A stretch of 64,000 nucleotides of DNA from the NCBI GenBank assembly GCA_025359425.1, contig JANYGC010000055.1, positions 48,608 to 112,607 of the forward strand, in the 5' to 3' direction. The stretch comes from Sphingomonadaceae bacterium (GTDB lineage: Bacteria; Pseudomonadota; Alphaproteobacteria; Sphingomonadales; Sphingomonadaceae). Position 1 is the first letter of the stretch. Every line of letters begins with the position of its first letter. Shown piece after piece: positions 8,500 to 16,584 of the stretch. The notes under the pieces were generated by a model. It was not told the origin of the DNA. It did not search any database and was given only the letters and a program-made list of their open reading frames with translations. The position numbers and the translations under genes were made by a program.

Positions 8500-8997
8500 T
8501 TAGGAGAGGACGACCAGCGGCTGGTCGAATTCGACCGGCTGCGCGTTTTCAACCAGGATCGCCTTGATCGTGCCCGCAGCGGTGGCGGTGATCGGGTTCA
8601 TCACCTTCATCGCCTCGATAATCAGCAGCGTATCACCCGCTTTGACCTGCTGGCCGACCGCGATGAACGAGGGACTGCCCGGCTCGGCCGAGAGGTAACA
8701 GGTGCCGACCATCGGTGATCTGAGCGCATTGACATCGACCGTGGGTTCGGGCGCGGCGGCAGCCAGCGGAACCGCCGGAGAGGAGGCTGGAGCAGCGGCG
8801 TGGACCGCTGGCGCGGCGGCCATGTGCACCGCTGCGGCGTGCCGCGCGACCTTGATCTTGCGCTCACCGTCTTCGACTTCGATCTCGGTCAGGCCGGTTT
8901 CGTTCAGCAGTTCGGCAAGTTCGCGCACCAGTTTGCTGTCAATATTCATGCCGCCGTTTGTGCCGCCAGTCCGGCTGACGCCCTTCGTCTCGCTCAT
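8500..8997 (-). CDS. accB: Acetyl-CoA carboxylase biotin carboxyl carrier protein
   Basis: The 165-residue protein has an N-terminal helical part ([20 protein letters not shown]), a long Ala/Pro-rich linker (about residues 52-86), and a C-terminal lipoyl/biotinyl domain with EAMKVMN, where the Lys receives biotin. It carries carboxybiotin between AccC and the carboxyltransferase. The start at 8997 is supported by AAGAGG 5 bases upstream; an internal ATG at 8949 would also leave the conserved part intact. It sits between aroQ and accC in one operon. Confidence 0.97.
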   Translation of the reverse strand: MSETKGVSRTGGTNGGMNIDSKLVRELAELLNETGLTEIEVEDGERKIKVARHAAAVHMAAAPAVHAAAPASSPAVPLAAAAPEPTVDVNALRSPMVGTCYLSAEPGSPSFIAVGQQVKAGDTLLIIEAMKVMNPITATAAGTIKAILVENAQPVEFDQPLVVLS

Positions 8998-9116
8998 GCG
9001 AACCTCTTATCTGAAACAGGGCTCTCGCCTATGCGGCGCGCCGCCAGCGAGGGCAAGCCTAAAGCGCCCCGAAGGCTTCCGGTTGGTTGCAAAACCCGCT
9101 CGCAATGACGAGAAAG

Positions 9117-9554
9117 TTAGAGGGCCGCTGCGCGTTCCAGCGCGACGATGTAGCTTTGCGGGCCCAGTCCCTTGACGCAGTCGGTCGCCGCCATCCCGAC
9201 ATACGAGATGTGACGGAACGGCTCGCGGGTTTCGGGGTCGGACAGATGGACCTCGATCACCGGCAGTTCGATCGCGCGGATCGCGTCGTGCAGCGCGATC
9301 GAAGTGTGGGTGTAGGCCCCGGCGTTAAGCAGCACCGCGTGCAGGCCCCGGGCGCGGGCTTCGTGCAGCCAGTCGACCAGCGTGCCTTCATGGTTGGTCT
9401 GGCGGCATTCGACGGTCAGCCCCAGCTCGGTCCCGTAAGCGACCAGCCGGGCATCGATTTGGGCCAGCGTGTCATGGCCATAGATCGCCGGTTCGCGCGT
9501 GCCGAGCAGGTTTAGGTTGGGTCCGTTGAGGACCATGACTGTGCGTTCGCCCAC
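9117..9554 (-). CDS. aroQ: Type II 3-dehydroquinate dehydratase
   Basis: The 145-residue enzyme opens with VMVLNGPNLNLLGTREP, keeps the active-site strand ECRQTNHEG, the LLNAGAYTHTSIALHDAI region and the EVHLSDPETREPFRH loop. It catalyses dehydration of 3-dehydroquinate in the shikimate pathway. I chose GTG 9554, with GGAG 7 bases before it, which gives the usual family length; a longer frame exists upstream without support. It is probably the first gene of the aroQ-accB-accC operon. The same step product feeds chorismate, used by the chorismate mutase at 25871. Confidence 0.95.
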   Translation of the reverse strand: MGERTVMVLNGPNLNLLGTREPAIYGHDTLAQIDARLVAYGTELGLTVECRQTNHEGTLVDWLHEARARGLHAVLLNAGAYTHTSIALHDAIRAIELPVIEVHLSDPETREPFRHISYVGMAATDCVKGLGPQSYIVALERAAAL

Positions 9555-9660
9555 GCGGCTGCTCCGATTTGTTGCGGGATCGGCCCGTCCATAGCCGCGC
9601 ATGGCCCACGTTCATAGGCTTTGGTATTTGCGGGGGGCTGGCGGCGGCGCGCGGGGGCGA

Positions 9661-9969
9661 TCAGCCTTCGATGGTTGGCTCGGGGGCGGGGGCTTCGTTG
9701 GCCTTGGCCTGTTCGGGCTGATCGTCGTTCGGGTCGGGCTCGGCTTCGGCCTCGACGACCGTCGCGTGTTGCGCTTTTGCGACTTCACCGGCGGCATGTT
9801 CTGCGCGCTGCGCTGCTTGTTCGGCGCGGAGCGCTGCGGCATCGGCTGCGGCGACCTTTTCGGCGAGGTTGGCATCGCGGCTGCAACCGCCGAGCAGCAA
9901 CGCGGGGACCAGCAGCACGACTGCCAGCTTGATGCGGCTTTTCCGACCGATTTGCCTGGTTGTGGACAC
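9661..9969 (-). CDS. Small lipoprotein with Ala-rich coiled coil
   Basis: This 102-residue protein has a basic start (MSTTRQIGRKSRIK), a hydrophobic stretch and a lipobox LLGGC near residue 29, so it should be lipidated and anchored in a membrane. The mature part is an Ala/Glu-rich helix (AADAAALRAEQAAQRAEHAA) that can form a coiled coil, then an acidic Pro-rich tail. GTG 9969 is preceded by GGGAG 7 bases upstream. It lies downstream of the holin-like gene on the same strand, about 110 bases away. An Lpp-like or spanin-like role is conceivable, but nothing in the sequence proves it. Function unknown. Confidence 0.75.
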   Translation of the reverse strand: MSTTRQIGRKSRIKLAVVLLVPALLLGGCSRDANLAEKVAAADAAALRAEQAAQRAEHAAGEVAKAQHATVVEAEAEPDPNDDQPEQAKANEAPAPEPTIEG

Positions 9970-10083
9970 GCGGATACTCCCGGGGCACCGCGAAGGACGG
10001 ATGCCGCTGCGGCGAGCTATACCGGCAAAAGATTACCTGAAACTAACCACGAGCGGCATTTTGTTAAGTTGGCCGAGCGGAAC

Positions 10084-10497
10084 TCAGCTGTCCGACCCGG
10101 CGATCTTGCCCCACTGCCGCGCCGCGGTGTAACCAAGGTAGCCGGTCCCGAACAAGGCGTAGAGCGGCTCGGGCAGTCCCACCAGGTAAGCGTTCATCCC
10201 CGCCGCGATCGCCGCCGCGCGGCCCGGGCTGAACATTGCCAGCAGCCCCATCGGCAGCGCGGTCAGCAGCAGGATGTACATCACATAGAGGAAACTCGGG
10301 CGGGCCCGGCTGGTCCACGGATCGCGCGCATTGGCCTCGGCGACGATCGCGGAGAGGCGTGAATTGATCTCGGCCAGCTCTTGCGAGCCCTGCAATTGCA
10401 GCAGCTCGAGCTTGGCCTTGTCGCGCTGGGCCTTGTCGGGGATGACTTTGTCGATGATCGAGATGACCGGCCCGATCAGGGCGTCGAGAAGTGCCAT
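10084..10497 (-). CDS. 3TM holin-family protein (GTA-type)
   Basis: The 137-residue protein starts with an amphipathic segment ([20 protein letters not shown]), a charged helical part, and then hydrophobic segments ([19 protein letters not shown], and a later one around [20 protein letters not shown]). It ends with [11 protein letters not shown]. This matches the 3TM holin superfamily, known from Rhodobacter-type gene transfer agents. Holins let lytic enzymes reach the wall. The ATG at 10497 has AAGGAG 8 bases upstream; the frame extends further but into the tRNA side. No endolysin adjoins it; one lies 48 kb away at 58908. The GTA link is family knowledge, and its use here is inference. Confidence 0.8.
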   Translation of the reverse strand: MALLDALIGPVISIIDKVIPDKAQRDKAKLELLQLQGSQELAEINSRLSAIVAEANARDPWTSRARPSFLYVMYILLLTALPMGLLAMFSPGRAAAIAAGMNAYLVGLPEPLYALFGTGYLGYTAARQWGKIAGSDS

Positions 10498-10601
10498 GCG
10501 TTTTGCTCCTTCGGTTTGAACGAAGGCGCGCAGATAACCAAATCGGTTCATGTAGGAAAATGGTTTGCCGCGCAGCGATAGCTTGCCGGTATAAAGTAAA
10601 A

Positions 10602-10678
10602 TGGTCGGGACGAGAGGATTCGAACCTCCGACCCCCACACCCCCAGTGTGATGCGCTACCAGGCTGCGCTACGTCCCG
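10602..10678 (-). tRNA. tRNA-Pro (anticodon GGG)
   Basis: The reverse strand folds with acceptor CGGGACG/CGTCCCG, D-stem GCGC, anticodon stem TCACA/TGTGG and loop CTGGGGG, T-arm with GGTTCGAATCC, and encoded CCA. The anticodon GGG reads CCC and CCT codons. Confidence 0.96.
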
Positions 10679-10932
10679 ACCGGTCCGCCCGTCCGCGTGA
10701 ACGCAGCCGGGCAGGGACCGCGCCTATAGGCAGGGCGGGGCGCTGTGGCAAGCGGCTCGGCGTAAACCTGCGGTAACCCCTTGAAGCGCTGCGATCAGAT
10801 GCCAAATGGATTGCGCGCCAGTGACGGACTGTGAGGGACGGCGCGTTGCAACGCCCGTACATTGCTGCTAGTCGCGCGCAATTCCGCCCGCTGCCAGATG
10901 GCGCGCGATTTGACAGGTGCAGACAGCAAGCC

Positions 10933-11271
10933 ATGAACAGCGCAATTCTCTCCGTCCTTTCCGCCGCAGCCGGTGCGGGCCAAGCCCCGCCGGTATGGCT
11001 GACCTACCTGCCGTTCGTTGCGATTTTCGCGGTGATGTGGTTCCTGATGATCCGCCCGCAGATGCGCCGCCAGCGCGAGCTGCAGGAAAAGATCGGCAGC
11101 ATCAAAAAGGGCGATCAGGTGCTCACCGCGGGCGGCTTCCTGGGCAAGGTGATCAAGGTCGACGAGGTCTATGCCGAGGTTGAGCTGGCTCCCAATGTGC
11201 GGGTCAAGACGCTCAAGTCGACGATTTCGGATATCGTGCCGCCGGCCGGCAGCAAGCCGGCCAACGACTGA
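10933..11271 (+). CDS. yajC: Preprotein translocase subunit YajC
   Basis: The 112-residue protein has one N-terminal transmembrane helix (PVWLTYLPFVAIFAVMWFLM) followed by the family signature IRPQMRRQRELQEKIGSIKK and a small cytoplasmic beta-rich domain (GDQVLTAGGFLGKV). It assists the SecDF part of the Sec translocase in the inner membrane. It is the first gene of yajC-secD-secF, with 48 bases to secD. The upstream frame is longer, but ATG 10933 gives the normal start. Confidence 0.96.
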   Translation: MNSAILSVLSAAAGAGQAPPVWLTYLPFVAIFAVMWFLMIRPQMRRQRELQEKIGSIKKGDQVLTAGGFLGKVIKVDEVYAEVELAPNVRVKTLKSTISDIVPPAGSKPAND

Positions 11272-11319
11272 GCTGGCATCCAGCCGCCCAGCTCCAGTCG
11301 TACAAGCGAAAGTTTTTAG

Positions 11320-12921
11320 ATGCTCGATTTTCCCCGCTGGAAACAGATCCTGCTGTGGTTTGTGACCGCGGCCTGTGCGATCGCCACCTTGCCGACAGTC
11401 TTTGCCGCAACGGGCCTTGCCTGGCCGTCGGTCCTGCCGGCGCCCATGATCAATCTCGGGCTCGATCTGGCCGGCGGCAGCCACCTGTTGCTCGAAGCCG
11501 ATTCCAACCAGATCCGCCAGCTTCGTTTGGGGCAAATGGAAGAGAGCGTGCAGGTCCGCATGAACAAGGCCGACCCGAAGATCGGGATCGGCGATATCTC
11601 GACCAAGGACGGCAAAGTCTCGTTCATGCTCAACGATCCGAGCAAGGCCGACGCAGCGCGCGAGGAATTGCAGACGCTGACCAGCGGCGCGGGCACCACC
11701 GGCCAGCGCGACTGGGACCTGGCGGTCAACGGCGGGCTGATCGTGCTGACCCCGACCGAGGCGGGGCTCAAGCAGAGCGCCGACCAGGCGATGGGCGCAG
11801 CAGTCGAAGTGGTGCGCAAGCGCATCGACAGCCTGGGGACGCGCGAGCCGACCATCATCCGCGAAGGTTCGAACCGCATCGTGGTACAAGTCCCGGGGTT
11901 GAGCGATCCGAAGGCGCTAAAAGACCTACTCGGGCAAACCGCGAAACTGGAATTCAAGCTGGTCGACAGCGCCGCCACGGCCAACGACCGCACCCAGGGG
12001 ATCGCTCAGCCGGGCACCCAGCTGGTGCCGTTTGCCAATCCTGAAAAGGACGGCCTGGTCCCGCTCGCAGTATACCGGCTTGGCGGGATCAGTGGCGATC
12101 AGTTGACCCAGGCGACCGCGAGCAATGACCAGAAGACCAACGAACCGATTGTCGAGATTTCGTTCAATCAGCAGGGCGGGACGAAGTTCGCCAAGCTGAC
12201 CAGCGAGAATGTCGGCAAGCCGTTTGCGATCATCCTCGACGGCAAGGTGATTTCCGCGCCGAGCATCAACGAGCCGATTCTGGGCGGGCAGGCGCGCATA
12301 TCGGGCAGCTTTTCACCCGCCAGCGCGCAGGCCTTGGCGATCAACCTTGCCTCGGGCGCGCTGCCGGTCGATCTCAAGGTGATCGAAGAACGCACCGTCG
12401 GGCCCGATCTGGGCAAGGATTCGATCCACAAGGGCATCATCGCGATGCTGGTCGGCACCGGGGCGATCATGGTCCTGATCGCGCTGAGCTATGGCCGGTT
12501 CGGGATCTACGCCAATATCGCGCTGGTCATCAACGTGCTGATGATCCTGGGGGTGATGGCGATGATCGGCGGCACCTTGACGCTGCCGGGGATCGCGGGG
12601 TTCGTCCTGACCATCGGCGCTGCGGTCGACGCCAACGTGCTGATCAACGAACGTATCCGCGAGGAGCGAAACCGCGGGAGGCGGGTCGTCCAAGCAGTCG
12701 AAGTGGGGTATACCGAGGCCAGCCGGACGATTTTCGATGCCAATATCACGCACTTCATCGCTGCGGCGCTGATGGGGATATTTGGCTCGGGGCCGATCAA
12801 GGGCTTTGCCGTGGTGCTGATCATCGGCATCGCCACCTCGGTGTTCACCGCCGTCTATCTCACCCGCATGTGGGTTGCTTTGTGGCTGCGCCGCGCGCGC
12901 CCGGCCGAACTCCACATCTGA
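11320..12921 (+). CDS. secD: Protein translocase subunit SecD
   Basis: The 533-residue protein has an N-terminal helix, the motif INLGLDLAGGSHLLLE of the first periplasmic part, a large periplasmic domain with VVQVPGLSDPKALKDLLGQT, and a C-terminal membrane block of five helices starting near GPDLGKDSIHKG. The last block contains GIAGFVLTIGAAVDANVLIN and ERIREE, the SecD/SecF RND-type signature. It uses the proton motive force to pull proteins through SecYEG. It is followed by secF after 13 bases. Length and motifs are normal. Confidence 0.98.
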   Translation: MLDFPRWKQILLWFVTAACAIATLPTVFAATGLAWPSVLPAPMINLGLDLAGGSHLLLEADSNQIRQLRLGQMEESVQVRMNKADPKIGIGDISTKDGKVSFMLNDPSKADAAREELQTLTSGAGTTGQRDWDLAVNGGLIVLTPTEAGLKQSADQAMGAAVEVVRKRIDSLGTREPTIIREGSNRIVVQVPGLSDPKALKDLLGQTAKLEFKLVDSAATANDRTQGIAQPGTQLVPFANPEKDGLVPLAVYRLGGISGDQLTQATASNDQKTNEPIVEISFNQQGGTKFAKLTSENVGKPFAIILDGKVISAPSINEPILGGQARISGSFSPASAQALAINLASGALPVDLKVIEERTVGPDLGKDSIHKGIIAMLVGTGAIMVLIALSYGRFGIYANIALVINVLMILGVMAMIGGTLTLPGIAGFVLTIGAAVDANVLINERIREERNRGRRVVQAVEVGYTEASRTIFDANITHFIAAALMGIFGSGPIKGFAVVLIIGIATSVFTAVYLTRMWVALWLRRARPAELHI

Positions 12922-12934
12922 AGGATCCGGACCC

Positions 12935-13921
12935 ATGCGTCTGCTCAAGCTCATTCCCGACAATACCAACGTCCACTTCCTCAAGTACCAGTGGCCGACC
13001 ACAATCCTCAGCGTGGTGCTGATGATCGGCAGCCTTGTGCTGCTGTTCACCCAGGGCCTCAACCAGGGCGTCGACTTTGTCGGCGGGCAAATGATCCGCG
13101 TGACCTTCACGCAAAGTCAGGAAGCGCCGGTGGGGGCATTGCGCAGCGAGATCGAGAAGCTAGGTTATGGCGAGCCGATCATCCAGACCTTCGGCGCGCC
13201 CAACGCGGTGTCGATCCGGCTGCGCCTGCCCGAGGGTTCGGAGACCAATGCCGGCCTGTCCGATGCCATGTCGAAACGGATTTCCGCCACGGTCAAGGCC
13301 GACCATGCGGATGCGCGGATCGACGGGGTCGATTCGGTTTCGGGCAAGGTTTCCAAGGAATTGGGCTGGACCGCGTTCAAGTCGCTCGGTTTCGCCGCGA
13401 TCGCGATCTCGATCTATATCTGGATCCGCTTCGAATGGCAGTTCGGGGTCGGCACGCTGATCAGCTTGATCCACGACGTGATCCTGACGATCGGCCTGTT
13501 CGCGCTGACCCAGATGGAGTTCGATCTGACCGCGGTCGCCGCGATTCTGACCGTCATCGGCTATTCGCTCAACGATACGATCGTGGTCTATGACCGAATA
13601 CGCGAGAACCTGAAGAAATACCGCCGAATGCCGACCGAGCAGCTGCTCGACATGTCGATCAACGAGACGCTGCACCGCACGGTGATGACCTCGGTGACGA
13701 TCCTGATGGCGCTGTTTGCGTTGCTGTTCCTGGGACCAAAGGTGATCTTCGCGTTCTCGGCCGCGATGATCCTCGGGATCGTGGTGGCGACTTACAGTTC
13801 GATCTACGCGGCGGCGCCGATGCTGCTGTGGCTCAAGGTCACCTCGAACAGCTTTGTCCCCACCGAAACCGAGATGGACCGGCAGGAACGCCTGACCCGC
13901 GAGCGCAGCTCAGCCAACTGA
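12935..13921 (+). CDS. secF: Protein translocase subunit SecF
   Basis: The 328-residue protein has an N-terminal helix, the motif GLNQGVDFVGGQMIRV, a periplasmic region, and a five-helix block starting at VSKELGWTAFKSLGFA with the family signature GYSLNDTIVVYDRIRENL. It partners SecD in the inner membrane. The ATG at 12935 lies 13 bases after the secD stop, with AAGGAT nearby. Its end overlaps the convergent glycosyltransferase gene by 12 bases. Confidence 0.98.
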   Translation: MRLLKLIPDNTNVHFLKYQWPTTILSVVLMIGSLVLLFTQGLNQGVDFVGGQMIRVTFTQSQEAPVGALRSEIEKLGYGEPIIQTFGAPNAVSIRLRLPEGSETNAGLSDAMSKRISATVKADHADARIDGVDSVSGKVSKELGWTAFKSLGFAAIAISIYIWIRFEWQFGVGTLISLIHDVILTIGLFALTQMEFDLTAVAAILTVIGYSLNDTIVVYDRIRENLKKYRRMPTEQLLDMSINETLHRTVMTSVTILMALFALLFLGPKVIFAFSAAMILGIVVATYSSIYAAAPMLLWLKVTSNSFVPTETEMDRQERLTRERSSAN

Positions 13922-15115
13922 GTGCCGTCCCGCGAGGCCACGCCAATGCGCGACCAGCGCGGCGGCATTGGCTTCCCAGCTGAATTCCGCCGCACCGGCC
14001 AGCACCGCATGGCGCGGCACCGGGGCGGCAAGCAGTTCCCTCACCGCTGCTGCAATCGCCCCGGCATCGCGCGGTGCCATCCGGCCATAGGCGGGATCGG
14101 TCAGCAATTCCTGCGCGCCGGGGATTGGGGTGGTGACCACCGGAGTGCCGCAAGCGAGCGCCTCGACCCAGGCATTGGCGAGGCCTTCGCTGGCGGTGGG
14201 CAGCACGAATATATCGGCCGCGCTGAGCACCACCGGCAAGTCACCATGCGGCACCGCGCCGAGGAAATGAACCCGGGCCGACAGGCCAAGACGCACGGTC
14301 AAAGCGCGCAAATGCGCGTCATCCGGGCCTGCTCCGGCCAGTACGAGGTGGGCCCCGGGAATATGCGCCAGCGCCGCGATTGCGAAGCGTTGCCCTTTGC
14401 GTTCGATCAGCGCGCCGACGCAGGCGAGGATCGGTCGATCGGTGGGCAGGCCCAGTTTTTTGCGGCATTCGGCGGGGTCGAGTGGTTGGAAAATCGTCCG
14501 GTCGAGGCCGGTGCGGTGGACGGTGATCTTGTTGCGGTCTGCGCCGAGCGCGACGAGATCGTCGGCCAAGCCACTGGAAACCGCCAGCAATCCGCTCGCA
14601 CGCTTGGCGGCGTCGCGCACTTGCCGGGCGGTGCCGGGGGCCTGGCCCCAGTGGTGCACGTCAGCGCCGCGGGCCTTGATCGAGCAGGGCAGGCTAAGGG
14701 CCCTGGCGACCGCCACAGCAGCAGGTCCATCGGGGTAAAAAAACTGCGCGTCGATCAGATCGAACGGCTGTTCTGCGTGCATTTTGCGCGCTAGCGGGAG
14801 CACGGCGGCGGCCTCGCACCGCGCGCTGAACCGTCCGCCGGTGCCCGGCAACACGGTAAAATGCGGGCGATAAACACTGACGCCACCGCGCTGCTCAAAC
14901 GGGTCTAAACCCTGCAAACTGCGGTACCGCGGGTGCAGCGAGAGGGGAAAGGGGGGCCGGCCGAGCGGCGAGACCATCACCAGATCGACATCGCCCCGCG
15001 CCGCCACTGCCTGCATCTGCCGCTCGACGAACACCCCGAAGTTGGGAGCATTAGCATTGGGGTAAAGCGTCGATAGCGACAGGACCCGCAATTTTTCGGC
15101 AACGGGGGCTGTCAC
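13910..15115 (-). CDS. Glycosyltransferase family 4
   Basis: The 401-residue enzyme has two Rossmann-like halves of the GT-B fold. The N-terminal part has LSTLYPNANAPNFGVFVERQ. The C-terminal part has a nucleotide-sugar site with SEGLANAWVEALACGTPVV, in which the two Glu residues of the E-x7-E motif are visible. It transfers a sugar to a glycan or lipid acceptor, probably in capsule, exopolysaccharide or LPS synthesis. Substrates are unknown. The GTG start overlaps the stop of the upstream XRE regulator as GTGA, so the pair is probably an operon. Confidence 0.88.
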   Translation of the reverse strand: MTAPVAEKLRVLSLSTLYPNANAPNFGVFVERQMQAVAARGDVDLVMVSPLGRPPFPLSLHPRYRSLQGLDPFEQRGGVSVYRPHFTVLPGTGGRFSARCEAAAVLPLARKMHAEQPFDLIDAQFFYPDGPAAVAVARALSLPCSIKARGADVHHWGQAPGTARQVRDAAKRASGLLAVSSGLADDLVALGADRNKITVHRTGLDRTIFQPLDPAECRKKLGLPTDRPILACVGALIERKGQRFAIAALAHIPGAHLVLAGAGPDDAHLRALTVRLGLSARVHFLGAVPHGDLPVVLSAADIFVLPTASEGLANAWVEALACGTPVVTTPIPGAQELLTDPAYGRMAPRDAGAIAAAVRELLAAPVPRHAVLAGAAEFSWEANAAALVAHWRGLAGRHSVG

Positions 15116-15684
15116 AATTTGCGCACCAGCATTTCAGCGACCGCGATCCACGCCGGACTGTCGACCACCACCTGGCGCGAACCCGCACCGGGCGGCAGCA
15201 CCGCGACCCGCTGGGCATCGCGGTCGATCATCCGCCCGAACGCGAACCGCCCGCCGGGGCGCGGGACCAGCACGTCGCGGTTGAGCAGGCGCGGGAAGGC
15301 CTCGGGCCCCAATTGCCGCAACCAGACCTGATCGCCGGCGCGGTATTCGCCGTTGCTCGCCTCAACTTCGAGCGCGACCAGTACGCCGTCGCCGCCGAAC
15401 GCACTGGGCAGGATCGCCTCGCGCGGGGCGGGCAGGGCTTCCGCGCCTTCCGCCGTCAGTCGCGCGACAAAACTGGGCACTTCGCTCTCGTCGCCGCGCA
15501 CCAGCAGCTCGGGCTCAACTCCCAGCGCAGCCGCGATCCGGTTCATCCAGGTCAGCGACAATTGCCGCATTCCGGTTTCGAGCCGGCCGATCGTCTGCGC
15601 GGTGGTGGCGGGCACGCAGCGATCGGCCACGTCAGCCAGGGTCAGTCCCTTCTGGCGGCGAATATCACGGATGCGGTTGATCAT
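15112..15684 (-). CDS. XRE-family helix-turn-helix regulator
   Basis: The 190-residue protein starts MINRIRDIRRQKGLTLADVA and contains a complete XRE helix-turn-helix (about residues 4-58, with TTAQTIGRLETGMRQLS). The C-terminal half resembles an S24/LexA-like beta domain (ASNGEYRAGDQVWLRQL, then FAFGRMIDRD), but I cannot point to a Ser-Lys self-cleavage pair. It is a DNA-binding repressor candidate. AGGA lies 8 bases before the ATG. It is divergent from the DUF6456 gene across 105 bases and coupled to the downstream glycosyltransferase. Targets unknown. Confidence 0.85.
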   Translation of the reverse strand: MINRIRDIRRQKGLTLADVADRCVPATTAQTIGRLETGMRQLSLTWMNRIAAALGVEPELLVRGDESEVPSFVARLTAEGAEALPAPREAILPSAFGGDGVLVALEVEASNGEYRAGDQVWLRQLGPEAFPRLLNRDVLVPRPGGRFAFGRMIDRDAQRVAVLPPGAGSRQVVVDSPAWIAVAEMLVRKL

Positions 15685-15789
15685 GCGTTCGGTCCTGTAA
15701 CCATATCGGTTTCCTGCTTTCCTACAACTATCCGAATTTGGCAAGTGTCCTGCGACTCGAAAGTTGTGACTCGAACGCGGGGAAAACAC

Positions 15790-16278
15790 ATGCAGCGCGA
15801 TCTGATAGAATGCGAACTGACCGACGAGGGCCCGGTCCGCCGAGCCGCCCGCTCGGCTCCCCCGCGCAAGGGCGGCCGCAGTGTCACCATCAACCTGGCC
15901 GAAAGCCCGCTCACCTGGCTCCATTCGCGCGGGCATCTCAGCGACGTGCAATTTGCCGCTGGTGAGGCTTTGCGCCGCGACTGGGAGCGCGCCCAGCTCG
16001 CGCCGAGCCTGACAATGCGCTGGGACGCGGTGCGGGTGCAAGGCGGCAGCGGTGACATCTCGCTCACCGCCAGCGAACGCCAGCTCGCCGCCCGCGCCCG
16101 GTTCGAAGGCGCGCTCACCGCAGCTGGTCCCGGGCTGTCGGACATCCTGTGGCGCGTGGTTTGCGCCGGCGAAACGCTGCCGCTCGCCGAACGCGCGCTG
16201 GCCTGGCCGGTGCGCAGCGGCAAGCTGGTGCTGCGGCTAGCGCTGGATAGGGTCGCGGGGGCTTATCGGTTGGTGTGA
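15790..16278 (+). CDS. DUF6456-domain protein
   Basis: The 162-residue protein has a short polar, basic N-terminus, then the DUF6456 signature: ESPLTWLHSRGHLSDVQFAA, GEALRRDWERAQLAPSLTMRWDA, and the C-terminal run WPVRSGKLVLRLALDRVAGAY. The family occurs in alphaproteobacteria and is often fused to or adjacent to helix-turn-helix proteins. Function is not established, but a DNA-related regulatory role is suspected. Here it is divergent from an XRE regulator, which fits that idea. GGGG lies 7 bases before the ATG. Confidence 0.8.
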   Translation: MQRDLIECELTDEGPVRRAARSAPPRKGGRSVTINLAESPLTWLHSRGHLSDVQFAAGEALRRDWERAQLAPSLTMRWDAVRVQGGSGDISLTASERQLAARARFEGALTAAGPGLSDILWRVVCAGETLPLAERALAWPVRSGKLVLRLALDRVAGAYRLV

Positions 16279-16337
16279 CGTTGGTGTGACCTTTGGGTCA
16301 ACGGAGGACTTCCGGCCCAAGTCAAATCAACCCAACC

Positions 16338-16467
16338 CCGTTCGCCCTGAGCGAAGTCGAAGGGTGGTTCGAGCGAAGTCGAGAACCTTCTGACCTCGCC
16401 GCAAAGCGATAGCTCGGCCGTCTCGGCTGCGCTCGACGGGTCCTTCGACTTCGCTCAGGACGAACGG
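16338..16467. repeat. Intergenic inverted repeat element (GTTCGCCCTGAGC type)
   Basis: The ends CCGTTCGCCCTGAGCGAAGT and its imperfect inverse ACTTCGCTCAGGACGAACGG bracket about 130 bases that contain further copies of the GAGCGAAGTCGA unit. It fills the gap before the DUF885 gene. Elements with this core are widespread in sphingomonads and other proteobacteria. Confidence 0.85.
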
Positions 16468-16584
16468 TTTTGGGAAGAGAAGTTGTCGCTTGTCGGCCCA
16501 CACCAGCGCTTCATCGAAGGGCCTGTGCAGACCCGCAATTCGGGTTCAGACTGCTGCCATTATTCAACACTCGGGGAGCAGTTC

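Noticed and set aside
10084..10497. Prophage lysis cassette
   Set aside because: No capsid, tail, integrase or endolysin gene lies around the holin-like gene, so only an isolated holin family member can be claimed.
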